Assembly: GCA_031288745.1 (NCBI GenBank)
Contig: JAITQT010000106.1
Location: 1 to 9,405 of the forward strand
Direction: 5' to 3'
Length of the DNA: 9,405 nt
Source of the DNA: Deltaproteobacteria bacterium
Lineage (GTDB): Bacteria > Desulfobacterota > Desulfarculia > Adiutricales > Adiutricaceae
The position numbers were made by a program, and so were the translations under genes. Numbering within the stretch: the stretch's first letter is position 1; every line of letters begins with the position of its first letter. Below the pieces are notes generated by a model. That model did no database searches, had not been told where the DNA came from, and saw only the letters and a list, made by a program, of their open reading frames with translations. Below, in pieces: positions 1 through 6,278 of this stretch.

Positions 1-2
1 AA

Positions 3-50
3 GAAAAGGCATTCCAGTTGCTAGATGAGAAGGTACCAATGTACCCATAG
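3..50 (+). CDS. Possible 3' end of an upstream gene (partial)
   Basis: The frame starting at base 3 is open from the window edge and reads EKAFQLLDEKVPMYP before a TAG stop at 48-50. The other two forward frames stop by base 27. The composition looks protein-like and the DNA becomes extremely AT-rich right after the stop, as expected at a gene end. Fifteen residues are too few to identify a family, and an open stretch this short can occur by chance. Confidence 0.33.
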   Translation, partial: EKAFQLLDEKVPMYP

Positions 51-115
51 GAAAAAATAATTTTTTTTATAACTATTGAAAATTACATCCTTTTTTTTTC
101 TTACCCAAGGAACTT

Positions 116-205
116 CGGCCTAATGTGGCCGTATGATTGCTGCAAGGCTTTCGCCTTGAATCGGCACCATCTAGAGATGATTTAAGCTTAAACAAGAGCT
201 TGTTT
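116..205. other. Cluster of three short hairpins in the AT-rich spacer
   Basis: The spacer between 51 and the flagellin promoter contains no open frame of note. It does hold three perfect small inverted repeats in a row: CGGCC/GGCCG (116-120 with 127-131), CAAGGC/GCCTTG around a TTTC loop (143-148 with 153-158) and AAACAA/TTGTTT (190-195 with 200-205, followed by one more T). They could mark the 3' end of a transcript from upstream or a small structured RNA. None has a convincing U-tract, so no terminator is called. Poly-T runs at 61-68 and 92-99 precede the hairpins instead of following them. Confidence 0.35.
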
Positions 206-432
206 TCCATAGCACTACCTTAAGGTTAAGTCTATTGATAGAATTATCTAACCGGGGGCTTTATGATTTGATAGAGCTGACAATCACATTCACCTTACTG
301 TTTGTAAAAGATTTTCCAAAAGTAAAATCAAAAAAAAATGATTTTCTTGTTTAATAAGCTTCTTAGATTTTTTATTTTAGTAGAATAGACGGTCTAACAA
401 TTTATAAAGTTTAATTTAGTTGCTAAAAAAGC

Positions 433-459
433 TTAAGGTTGTGATTTTTTGGTCGATAA
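433..459 (+). promoter_or_regulatory. Sigma-28 (FliA)-type flagellar promoter
   Basis: TTAAGGTT (433-440), an 11-base spacer, then GTCGATAA (452-459). The FliA consensus is TAAAGTTT-N11-GCCGATAA, so the match is 6 of 8 and 7 of 8 with exactly the right spacing. It lies 172 bases upstream of the flagellin start codon and nothing else intervenes. Sigma-28 control is the usual mode for flagellin genes, placing expression after completion of the hook-basal body. The transcript would start near 466 and carry a leader of about 165 nt. Confidence 0.82.
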
Positions 460-465
460 GTTAAT

Positions 466-631
466 CAAAACGGACCTGAGTTAAAAACGGTCCGAGCCCG
501 AGTAAATTTATAATCGAGCTCTAGTTCAATCAGGTGATAGACGGTGATTGGCTTTAGCTCTAAAGAAAATCGCTGGAAAATCAGAACCCAGCGAGGGCAA
601 GGAAGCCCGCACATACTCAAGGAGGATTCAA
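466..631 (+). promoter_or_regulatory. Flagellin mRNA leader with hairpin and GGA motifs
   Basis: The predicted untranslated leader contains the perfect inverted repeat CGGACC (471-476) / GGTCCG (489-494) with a 12-nt loop. It also has several GGA trinucleotides (472, 575, 601, 621, 624), the last two forming the Shine-Dalgarno AAGGAGG at 619-625. CsrA-type repressors bind GGA motifs, often one that overlaps the ribosome binding site of flagellin mRNA, so such control is possible here. It is an inference from motif placement only; GGA is a short and common sequence. Confidence 0.4.
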
Positions 632-3600
632 ATGGCTCTTATTATCAATCACAACATGACAGCACAAAATGCTGCTCGCAACTTGAGCACTATTTATGAT
701 CGGTTGTCAACCAGTGTCCAGAGACTCTCTTCGGGCCTGCGCATCAATAGCGCTGCTGACGACGCTGCTGGTCTAGCCATCAGAGAAATGATGCGGGCCG
801 ACATCGCCACCATGAATCAGGGCATCCGCAACACCGCCGACGCCATTAGCATGATTCAGACGGCTGACGGGGCTCTTGGCGTAATCGACGAAAAGCTCGT
901 GCGTATGAAAGAACTGGCCGAGCAGGCGGCTACCGGCACTTACACCACGGCGCAAAGGGAGATCATCAACTCCGAATATCAGGCCATGGCCGCTGAAATC
1001 GATCGTATCGCTACCGCCACTGATTTTAACGGGATTAAGCTTTTAGACGGCTCGGTTACCAACCAGCATAGTGGGCAAGGCTTAAAGATTCACTTTGGCG
1101 TTAGTAATGACCAGGCCGAAGACTATTACTTTGTAAATATCGGAGACTCCAGGGCCACTAGTTCTACCGGGCTAAGGATCGGGGGAGACGCTAAAAACGA
1201 CATCTGGGGCCAAGGTGCCGCCGGCTCCGGGCCTTTGGCTGGTCCCGGTTGCTGCACCGCTGGTTACGAAAGCCTTGACGGCGCGGCTGGTTTCATTAGT
1301 GGACAAACCTTTAGCTACGGCTACAACTGGGATTGGACTGAGGATAACGACGCCGCTCTCTTATCTGGTAAATATCTGGCCGGTCGATACACGGTTAGCG
1401 GAACCGATAGCTTGCAAGATCTCATCAACAAGGTCAACGCCGGAACCCAAAGCCGGGTTGGAGTTCAGATAGGTTCGGCCGCAGCCTTCCAAGAAAGAAT
1501 CTCAGCTGGCGGGACCGTGGCGGTCTGTGTGGGCGACGAGGCCTACTTCTGGGGCTCGGAAGCTGTCGCCAGGGGCGGGGAGGAATTCACTAGCTCCTAT
1601 ATTTTCACTTACACAAACGATGAATTTGAGAACAACACTGCCGATGGAGGAAATCTTTGGGCTACTGGTTCTCTCATGACCCTTTTAAACGGGGATACTT
1701 TAAGTCTCAGTCAAGAGGTGTTTGGTAGTTATGACGCGGCGGCCGGTCAGGCGGCTTTAGCTAACGCTTTGGCGGCTATGACTAACGGAGGGTTATTATT
1801 AACCTCAGCCGGTCAAGCTGCTACGGCCGTTGTCACCTTGGCTAGTCTTGGCATTACCGCAACCTCAATGCCACAAGGATCGGCTAACTTTAGCACTGGG
1901 ATCTACAACCTTGGAAACGGTCGCTGGACTAACTCCGCAGGTTTAGCTCAGGCACTTGGCTTTAATGGTTATGAGGTTACCTTTGAAGTTACAGCTCGAG
2001 GCTATACGTCCGCAGCCGCCGTTGTCACCTATACGGGAAGCGACGTAGACGCTTTACCGTATAATTATAGTTCTGGCACTAATACAACAACCCTTGTTTC
2101 CGCCGGTATCTGGTTTAATGGAACCAATTATACTACCGACCGAGGCCTAGCTAATCAACTTGGCTGGACTGAGATGGTCGCTATAGTTTCAGCCATGCAG
2201 ACGTCTAACGTCAACGCTAATACCCTCGCCAACAATGCCTTCATTAACTCTTTGGCCGGTTTCGTTTCTGACGGGACTAACAGCGCCAACTTCGAGACTG
2301 GTGTTTACGTAGATACTCAAGGTCGCTGGACTACGAGCGCGACCGTAGCAAACACCTTAGGCGGATTCCAGGAAGTCACATTAAATCTTCAATCCGCCAT
2401 GGCTACTACTACTGGTATTACTATGGATGCCGAACTATCTACTGGCGGGTTAATTTCTGCGAGAGCGGCTGGCGGTATAAGCTATCCAGTAGCTGCTGGC
2501 GCGATGCTCACTTTTAACCTTTGGACCAGTGGTATCATGTGGACCGACGATGCCAGTGTGGCCAGTCAATTAGGTTTTAATCAGGTATCTTTTAACGCTG
2601 CTGCCAATATCGCCGACGCAGCCGATCTTTTAGCCGAATTTACTACCGCAGTTACTCCTGGTGCCTATACCCAAAAAGCCACGGGCGTTACTCCAAGCAC
2701 ATCAACTGCCGAGGCGGCGGCGCAACTGCTAGGGAAAGTAGGGAGCTCACACAACACGCGTATATATGCTCTTGGCGATGATTTCACGACAATGGCTAAT
2801 AAAATTAACACTGAAGCCGGAAATTTAGGTCTCGCCAACGAAGTGACCGGTTTTGAGCCTAGAGGCTTAGGCGCAGGCGATCCTACTTATGACAACTTAG
2901 ACGCCGCCTTGAACGGTCTTGATTCTCGAATCGGCACCACTGCCTTAACGACATTTAATGGGCCGACAGTTTTGCCCGCTGACATCGACTCGACGGAGGG
3001 GGCCGGAATGATCGAGATTGTCGAGGGGGCTATAGATAGTAGCAAAGATATCTTCCAGGTGGCCTCAAATAGCGGCGATGTTAGCCTTTTTACGGCTAGA
3101 GCCTTGGCCTCGGCCATAAACGCTAACGTTAACAGCCAATTCTGGGCTATGATCGGCTCGGGCGCAAGTTCGGGTACTGTCTACGTGTTCACCAAAGAGG
3201 GAGGAAACTTTAACGATCTATTAGCCTGCGATGTGGCCGGAAGCGATGAGAACTCAAGATTAGCTCTTGATTACGTAGGCTTTGAAAACCAAGAAACCGG
3301 AAACTTTAATAATTCAGGGACCACTTTTAGCCTAGGTGGCCAGCATTGGGCCACTATGAAACCCACCCAGACTAAGGCGAGCCTCGGTAACGAAGTCTGG
3401 AACGTTACTCTCAACGGCCGCGACGTGGGCGACCAGCGCGATATTTGGATTGCCAATGCCGGCGAAATCGAAACCCCTAACCTCTTCGATAGCATCATCA
3501 ACGGTATGGATCGCAATAGCTTCGTTGAGATCCAAAACGCGGCCGATGGCCCCTGGAAGGGGGCTGAAGTTAGGACCCAGTCGGCAGCTCAAGAGGCCCT

Positions 3601-3862
3601 TGACGCCATCACCGAAGCTATCAACACCAAAGATAAGATTCGCGCAGATTTAGGCGCTCTCCAAAATAGGTTGGAGAACACTATGACCAACCTTACCGTG
3701 CAAGCCGAAAACCTTCAGGCCGCGGAGAGCCGGATTTCCGATGTAGATGTGGCTCTCGAGATGACTGAATTTACCAGAAACAACGTTCTGGCTCAGGCGG
3801 CCACTTCAATGCTGGCTCAAGCCAACAGCCTCTCGCAGCTGGCCCTCAGTCTCATCGGATAA
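632..3862 (+). CDS. fliC: Giant flagellin (flagellar filament subunit)
   Basis: Structural protein of the flagellar filament, exported through the flagellar type III system and polymerised outside the cell. Residues 1 to about 140 are a canonical flagellin N-terminal D0/D1 region (NHNMTAQNAARNLS, SSGLRINSAADDAAGLAIRE, ATDFNGIKLLDG). Residues 985-1076 are the matching C-terminal D1/D0 helices, ending LAQANSLSQLALSLIG. The roughly 840 residues between them form an enlarged variable domain rich in A, G, T, N and S, with four internal repeats (residues about 419-656). A flagellin-IN-like segment (LQDLINKVNAGTQSRVGVQIG) comes before the repeats. At 1076 residues it is two to three times the usual length. 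The ATG at 632 was chosen because AAGGAGG lies six bases upstream and the protein then starts MALIINHNM as in homologues. A TTG at 548 in the same frame would add 28 non-flagellin residues. A FliA-type promoter precedes it and a hairpin terminator follows, so it appears to be monocistronic. Confidence 0.96.
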   Translation: MALIINHNMTAQNAARNLSTIYDRLSTSVQRLSSGLRINSAADDAAGLAIREMMRADIATMNQGIRNTADAISMIQTADGALGVIDEKLVRMKELAEQAATGTYTTAQREIINSEYQAMAAEIDRIATATDFNGIKLLDGSVTNQHSGQGLKIHFGVSNDQAEDYYFVNIGDSRATSSTGLRIGGDAKNDIWGQGAAGSGPLAGPGCCTAGYESLDGAAGFISGQTFSYGYNWDWTEDNDAALLSGKYLAGRYTVSGTDSLQDLINKVNAGTQSRVGVQIGSAAAFQERISAGGTVAVCVGDEAYFWGSEAVARGGEEFTSSYIFTYTNDEFENNTADGGNLWATGSLMTLLNGDTLSLSQEVFGSYDAAAGQAALANALAAMTNGGLLLTSAGQAATAVVTLASLGITATSMPQGSANFSTGIYNLGNGRWTNSAGLAQALGFNGYEVTFEVTARGYTSAAAVVTYTGSDVDALPYNYSSGTNTTTLVSAGIWFNGTNYTTDRGLANQLGWTEMVAIVSAMQTSNVNANTLANNAFINSLAGFVSDGTNSANFETGVYVDTQGRWTTSATVANTLGGFQEVTLNLQSAMATTTGITMDAELSTGGLISARAAGGISYPVAAGAMLTFNLWTSGIMWTDDASVASQLGFNQVSFNAAANIADAADLLAEFTTAVTPGAYTQKATGVTPSTSTAEAAAQLLGKVGSSHNTRIYALGDDFTTMANKINTEAGNLGLANEVTGFEPRGLGAGDPTYDNLDAALNGLDSRIGTTALTTFNGPTVLPADIDSTEGAGMIEIVEGAIDSSKDIFQVASNSGDVSLFTARALASAINANVNSQFWAMIGSGASSGTVYVFTKEGGNFNDLLACDVAGSDENSRLALDYVGFENQETGNFNNSGTTFSLGGQHWATMKPTQTKASLGNEVWNVTLNGRDVGDQRDIWIANAGEIETPNLFDSIINGMDRNSFVEIQNAADGPWKGAEVRTQSAAQEALDAITEAINTKDKIRADLGALQNRLENTMTNLTVQAENLQAAESRISDVDVALEMTEFTRNNVLAQAATSMLAQANSLSQLALSLIG
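1886..2599 (+). repeat. Four degenerate ~70-residue repeats inside flagellin
   Basis: Four segments share the pattern G(I/V)(Y/W/M), then a turn, (W/Y)T, a short polar stretch, (L/V)A..LG(F/W/G) and a hydrophobic strand. They begin near residues 419 (STGIYNLGNGRWTNSAGLAQ), 487 (VSAGIWFNGTNYTTDRGLAN), 553 (ETGVYVDTQGRWTTSATVAN) and 626 (LTFNLWTSGIMWTDDASVAS). The spacing of 68, 66 and 73 residues points to tandem domain duplication in the surface-exposed part of the filament. The DNA copies have diverged clearly, so the duplications are old. I do not recognise the unit as a named domain. Confidence 0.75.
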
Positions 3863-3893
3863 TTTTTCAAAACGACTTAGTCATATTAAACAT

Positions 3894-3955
3894 GGGCGAG
3901 GAGATCCCACCGCCCTTTACGGAACCCCGGCTAGCTTAAGGTTGGCCGGGGTTTC
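3894..3955 (+). terminator. Hairpin terminator after flagellin
   Basis: A perfect 9-bp stem AACCCCGGC (3923-3931) / GCCGGGGTT (3945-3953) with a 13-nt loop, followed by a further T and then mixed sequence. A smaller stem GGGCG/CGCCC (3894-3898 with 3911-3915), followed by TTT, lies just before it. The strong GC stem 60 bases after the flagellin stop fits a transcript end, although the U-tract is short. The rest of the 3863-4209 spacer is AT-rich, with no gene seen apart from the promoter at 4104. Confidence 0.65.
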
Positions 3956-4103
3956 GGCATTATAAGGCTAATGAAAGTACCGCCAAATGATTTGACGTTT
4001 ATTTTGATTCAAAATCTACTTCGCTATTTTTCTCATGTTTCGCGGCCGTACTGAACCGAGAACAATTGCCCGTAATAGTCGATTTTTTTTACTGTTTAAA
4101 TAG

Positions 4104-4133
4104 TTGACTTTAAAGGGTTCGCTTGGGTAGAAT
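4104..4133 (+). promoter_or_regulatory. Sigma-70-type promoter of the carbonic anhydrase gene
   Basis: TTGACT (4104-4109), an 18-base spacer and TAGAAT (4128-4133), each hexamer matching the housekeeping consensus at five of six positions. Transcription would begin near 4140, giving a leader of about 70 nt that is very T-rich up to the GGAGG ribosome binding site at 4201-4205. Confidence 0.6.
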
Positions 4134-4209
4134 TATTATCAACCGAAACCAGGGGAGCCTTTTATTTTTTTAATAACTTTTTTAAACTTTTTAAATTTTT
4201 GGAGGTTTT

Positions 4210-5016
4210 ATGTTCGATCACCGTATTACTTTAGCGAGCCTCGCTCTATTTTGTAGGACTAGGTTGTCGTTGTTTAAGACGTTTCTGGTCTTTTTATCCG
4301 TTCTAACCGCCGTATGGATCATTGGTTTAATTGGCACATCACAGGCCTCAGCCGATAGCCAAGCCACTCAAACTTCTTCCGGTCATGGCTCGCAAAACCC
4401 CATCGACGCCGATTCGGCCCTTAAGAACTTAAGGGAAGGCAACGCTCGTTTTGTGGCTGAAAAATCTATCAATCCGCATCAATCTAAAGAAATTTTGACT
4501 AAATTAAGTAAAGAAGGTCAAAAACCTATAGCGGCTATTCTCTCTTGCGCTGATTCGAGAGTGCCGCCAGAAAAGATTTTTGATTTGGGTTTTGGAGATT
4601 TATTCGTGATTAGGGCCGCCGGTGCCGTTCCTGGCGTCGATCAAGTAGGCTCTTTAGAGTATGCAGTCGCCCACCTTGGCGTGCCGCTTATTGTGGTGCT
4701 CAGTCACACCGGTTGCGGGGCCATAGAGGCTGCGGTAACCGAGGCTAAGGAAGAAGGCGCTCTAAAAGAATTACTGACTAAGCTTTCTCCAGTAGCTCAA
4801 GCTGTTAAAAACATTGATGCCGCCAAGCGCCTCAGGACGGCGGCTGAACTTTCGGCAGTGATATTTAAGGATCAATTACCGTTAATTAGCCCTACTCTAG
4901 ATAAGGCAGTTAAGGAAGGTCATTTAAAAATAATAAGCGGCACCTACGATCTCGAAACTGGCGTCGCGACCTTAGATACCGATAAGGACTCCGGCTCCCA
5001 ATCAACCCCGAAGTAA
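4210..5016 (+). CDS. Beta-class carbonic anhydrase with export signal (probably periplasmic)
   Basis: Zinc enzyme catalysing CO2 + H2O to bicarbonate + H+. The beta-class signatures are complete: CADSR at residues 113-117 (zinc ligand C113 and the D115-R117 dyad) and HTGC at 166-169 (zinc ligands H166 and C169). Other family motifs are RAAGAV (135-140) and GSLEYAV (147-153). Most beta-class enzymes are cytoplasmic, but this one begins with an extended N terminus: a basic stretch, a hydrophobic segment at about residues 22-42, and ASA followed by D at 46-49, an AxA signal-peptidase site. The mature enzyme of about 220 residues is then the normal catalytic length. Uncleaved membrane anchoring is the alternative. 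ATG at 4210 follows GGAGG by four bases. It has its own promoter and is followed by a hairpin, so it seems to be a single-gene unit. A role in CO2/bicarbonate or pH balance in the periplasm is inferred. Confidence 0.93.
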   Translation: MFDHRITLASLALFCRTRLSLFKTFLVFLSVLTAVWIIGLIGTSQASADSQATQTSSGHGSQNPIDADSALKNLREGNARFVAEKSINPHQSKEILTKLSKEGQKPIAAILSCADSRVPPEKIFDLGFGDLFVIRAAGAVPGVDQVGSLEYAVAHLGVPLIVVLSHTGCGAIEAAVTEAKEEGALKELLTKLSPVAQAVKNIDAAKRLRTAAELSAVIFKDQLPLISPTLDKAVKEGHLKIISGTYDLETGVATLDTDKDSGSQSTPK

Positions 5017-5034
5017 GGGAAGATGTTTAATAAT

Positions 5035-5068
5035 TTGGGGCTAATAGAGATGCTTTCGTTAGCCCTAA
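5035..5068 (+). terminator. Possible terminator after the carbonic anhydrase gene
   Basis: TTGGGGCTAA (5035-5044) pairs with TTAGCCCTAA (5059-5068) over 10 bp, including one G-U pair, around a 14-nt loop. It begins 18 bases after the stop codon and is followed by TTTCC, which is only a weak U-tract. Confidence 0.5.
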
Positions 5069-5080
5069 TTTCCTAAATTC

Positions 5081-5109
5081 AGCCGACGTTTTTGTTAAAA
5101 ACGCGGGCT
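5081..5109 (+). other. Second hairpin in the carbonic anhydrase 3' spacer
   Basis: CGTTTTT (5087-5093) and AAAAACG (5097-5103) form a 7-bp stem with a GTT loop. It is extended, after a two-base mismatch on each side, by AGCC (5081-5084) with GGCT (5106-5109). GGGCTAA at 5105-5111 repeats the left arm of the preceding hairpin, so the TTAGCCC at 5059 could pair with either side. It could be part of a bipartite terminator or an mRNA 3' stabiliser. Confidence 0.4.
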
Positions 5110-5269
5110 AAGCTTTAGATTGATTGAAAAGCCTATAAAAGTCAGCCTTGATGGATAACGGCTTTCGTTAAGCGATTGATTTTCAAAGTCTAAAGATTTA
5201 ACCGGGTTAATTGTCTATAAAAATTATTAATATTGATGTATAACTTTAACTATCATAAGGAACGTTATA

Positions 5270-5911
5270 ATGATTAAACGTTTTACTTTATTTATTTGTT
5301 TGTTTTACTTACTTTTTTTAACCTGGTCTGACCAACGACTTTTGGCTCAGGATGCGGCTACGGACGCGCTGGCGAAAGCTCAAAACGCAGCCATGAACGC
5401 GCTTTCGAGAGCTCAGAACGCTCATTCGGTGGGCGATAACATAACAGCCTTAGAGTCCATCTGGGAGGCTCAGGAGGCCATCTGGAACCTATCCCCTCTC
5501 GGAGTCCGCAACGTGGCCTTCGTCACTGAACCTCCGGACGAATTTGGTATCTACACCCCAAAAGTGGGGGAAGAATTCGGTCAAGACGAATTACTGATCC
5601 TTTATTGCGAGCCTTTTGGCTATACTCAAATTAAAGAGGCCGACGGCACCTATGGATACTCGGTCATTGCTTCCTTAAGCGTTCTAGATTCCGAAGGTCA
5701 GGTTTTAGGTGGAAACGACAATCTTGGCCCCTATGGTAAAACCGGCATCAGAACCTTTAACACTCAGTTTATGATTTTTATAACCTTAAATATGAGAGGT
5801 TTAGAAGCGGGTAGCTACGTCCTTAAAGTAACCTTAACCGACAATAACGACCAAACTAAAACGGTCCAAATGGAAAAACCTTTCGTTCGCTTACCCGATC
5901 CCAATACCTGA
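5270..5911 (+). CDS. Secreted protein of unknown function with helical repeat and beta-rich domain
   Basis: The 213-residue product starts with a clear signal peptide: KR at residues 3-4, a hydrophobic core at about 5-19, and LLA then Q as a likely cleavage site at 26/27. Next comes an alanine-rich helical stretch with two adjacent 11-residue repeats (ATDALAKAQNA at 30-40, AMNALSRAQNA at 41-51) leading into EAQEAIWNL. From about residue 80 the protein looks beta-rich, with the motifs CEPFGY (113-118), DSEGQVLGGNDNLG (140-153), NTQFMIFITL (164-173) and GLEAGSYVLKVTLTD (177-191). I associate this pattern with uncharacterised exported proteins of Proteobacteria in which a helical N terminus precedes an extracytoplasmic beta-sandwich-like domain. 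The function is not known. ATG at 5270 has AAGGA eight bases upstream. No neighbour gives a functional clue; hairpins upstream and an inserted mobile element downstream suggest that it stands alone. Confidence 0.85.
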   Translation: MIKRFTLFICLFYLLFLTWSDQRLLAQDAATDALAKAQNAAMNALSRAQNAHSVGDNITALESIWEAQEAIWNLSPLGVRNVAFVTEPPDEFGIYTPKVGEEFGQDELLILYCEPFGYTQIKEADGTYGYSVIASLSVLDSEGQVLGGNDNLGPYGKTGIRTFNTQFMIFITLNMRGLEAGSYVLKVTLTDNNDQTKTVQMEKPFVRLPDPNT

Positions 5912-5943
5912 AATTGACGCAAGATAGCTATAAGATTAAATTC

Positions 5944-5973
5944 TTGATTCGCTATTTGAAATATAAATATATT
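5944..5973 (+). promoter_or_regulatory. Weak candidate promoter upstream of tmk, outside the inserted element
   Basis: TTGATT (5944-5949), an 18-base spacer and TATATT (5968-5973) make a mediocre housekeeping-type promoter directly before the target-site duplication of element copy 1. If it is the native tmk promoter, the insertion has pushed the gene about 290 bases further downstream and the transcript now begins at the element edge. AT-rich DNA yields such matches easily. Confidence 0.3.
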
Positions 5974-5980
5974 TGAGAGA
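5974..5980. repeat. Target-site duplication, left side of element copy 1
   Basis: TGAGAGA here is repeated exactly at 6266-6272, immediately outside the two ends of the element. A perfect 7-bp direct repeat at both borders is the mark of a transpositional insertion. Confidence 0.85.
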
Positions 5981-6265
5981 GTAACCGTTCATCAAGTCTT
6001 TTTTTTTACACTTTGCGGCAGGTAGCGACTTTCGAGTTGTAATTAAGTTTTAGCAGACCCTTAAGATCTTAACAGTAGTTCTTTTGAGGTTTCTACTCAG
6101 CTCTCTGCTCCTACCATATATTTTAACTTGGATTAAGGTTAAAAATACTAAGCTCCTCTAGGGGGCTACATTGTTGTGGTTGTGTCGTCCCTTTCAATAG
6201 GCTTAACACCGCAACGTTCTCACTTGTGAACGGGCCCTTAAACGTTCACATTTGTGAACGAACAC
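5981..6265 (-). mobile_element. MITE-like non-autonomous element, copy 1 (complete)
   Basis: A 285-bp non-coding element in minus orientation. Read on the minus strand it starts GTGTTCGTTCAC and ends GATGAACGGTTAC, so both ends carry the inverted repeat core CGTTCA(C/T). It is about 90% identical over its whole length to copy 2 (29 substitutions and one single-base gap by eye). Perfect 7-bp direct repeats (TGAGAGA) flank it. Internal features in element orientation are a palindrome GTTCAC-AAAT-GTGAAC next to the left end, a second internal CCGTTCAC, a 24-nt block identical in all three copies (here 6181-6204) and a run of nine A near the right end. There is no open frame, so a transposase elsewhere in the genome must move it. 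Its family cannot be assigned without that partner. Confidence 0.88.
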
Positions 6266-6272
6266 TGAGAGA
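6266..6272. repeat. Target-site duplication, right side of element copy 1
   Basis: Exact repeat of TGAGAGA at 5974-5980. This repeat also contains the GAGAG that lies seven bases before the tmk TTG start and may act as its weak ribosome binding site. Confidence 0.85.
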
Positions 6273-6278
6273 AAAACA

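Noticed and set aside
163..185. Sigma-54 promoter (GGCAC near 163) upstream of the flagellin
   Set aside because: The GC element expected about 10 bases downstream is missing, and a much better sigma-28 promoter lies closer to the gene.
548..631. 28-residue N-terminal extension of the flagellin from a TTG at 548
   Set aside because: There is no Shine-Dalgarno before 548 and the added residues do not resemble flagellin. AAGGAGG sits six bases before the ATG at 632, which gives the canonical N terminus.
2887..3592. Minus-strand open frames and a short + frame within the 3' part of the flagellin gene
   Set aside because: They lie entirely within the flagellin coding sequence in other frames, lack ribosome binding sites and show no protein motifs.
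6181..6204. CRISPR-like repeat, because the invariant block contains TTTCAAT next to CCC
   Set aside because: It occurs once per 285-bp element with no regular short spacing and no spacers. Its repetition is explained by the mobile element.
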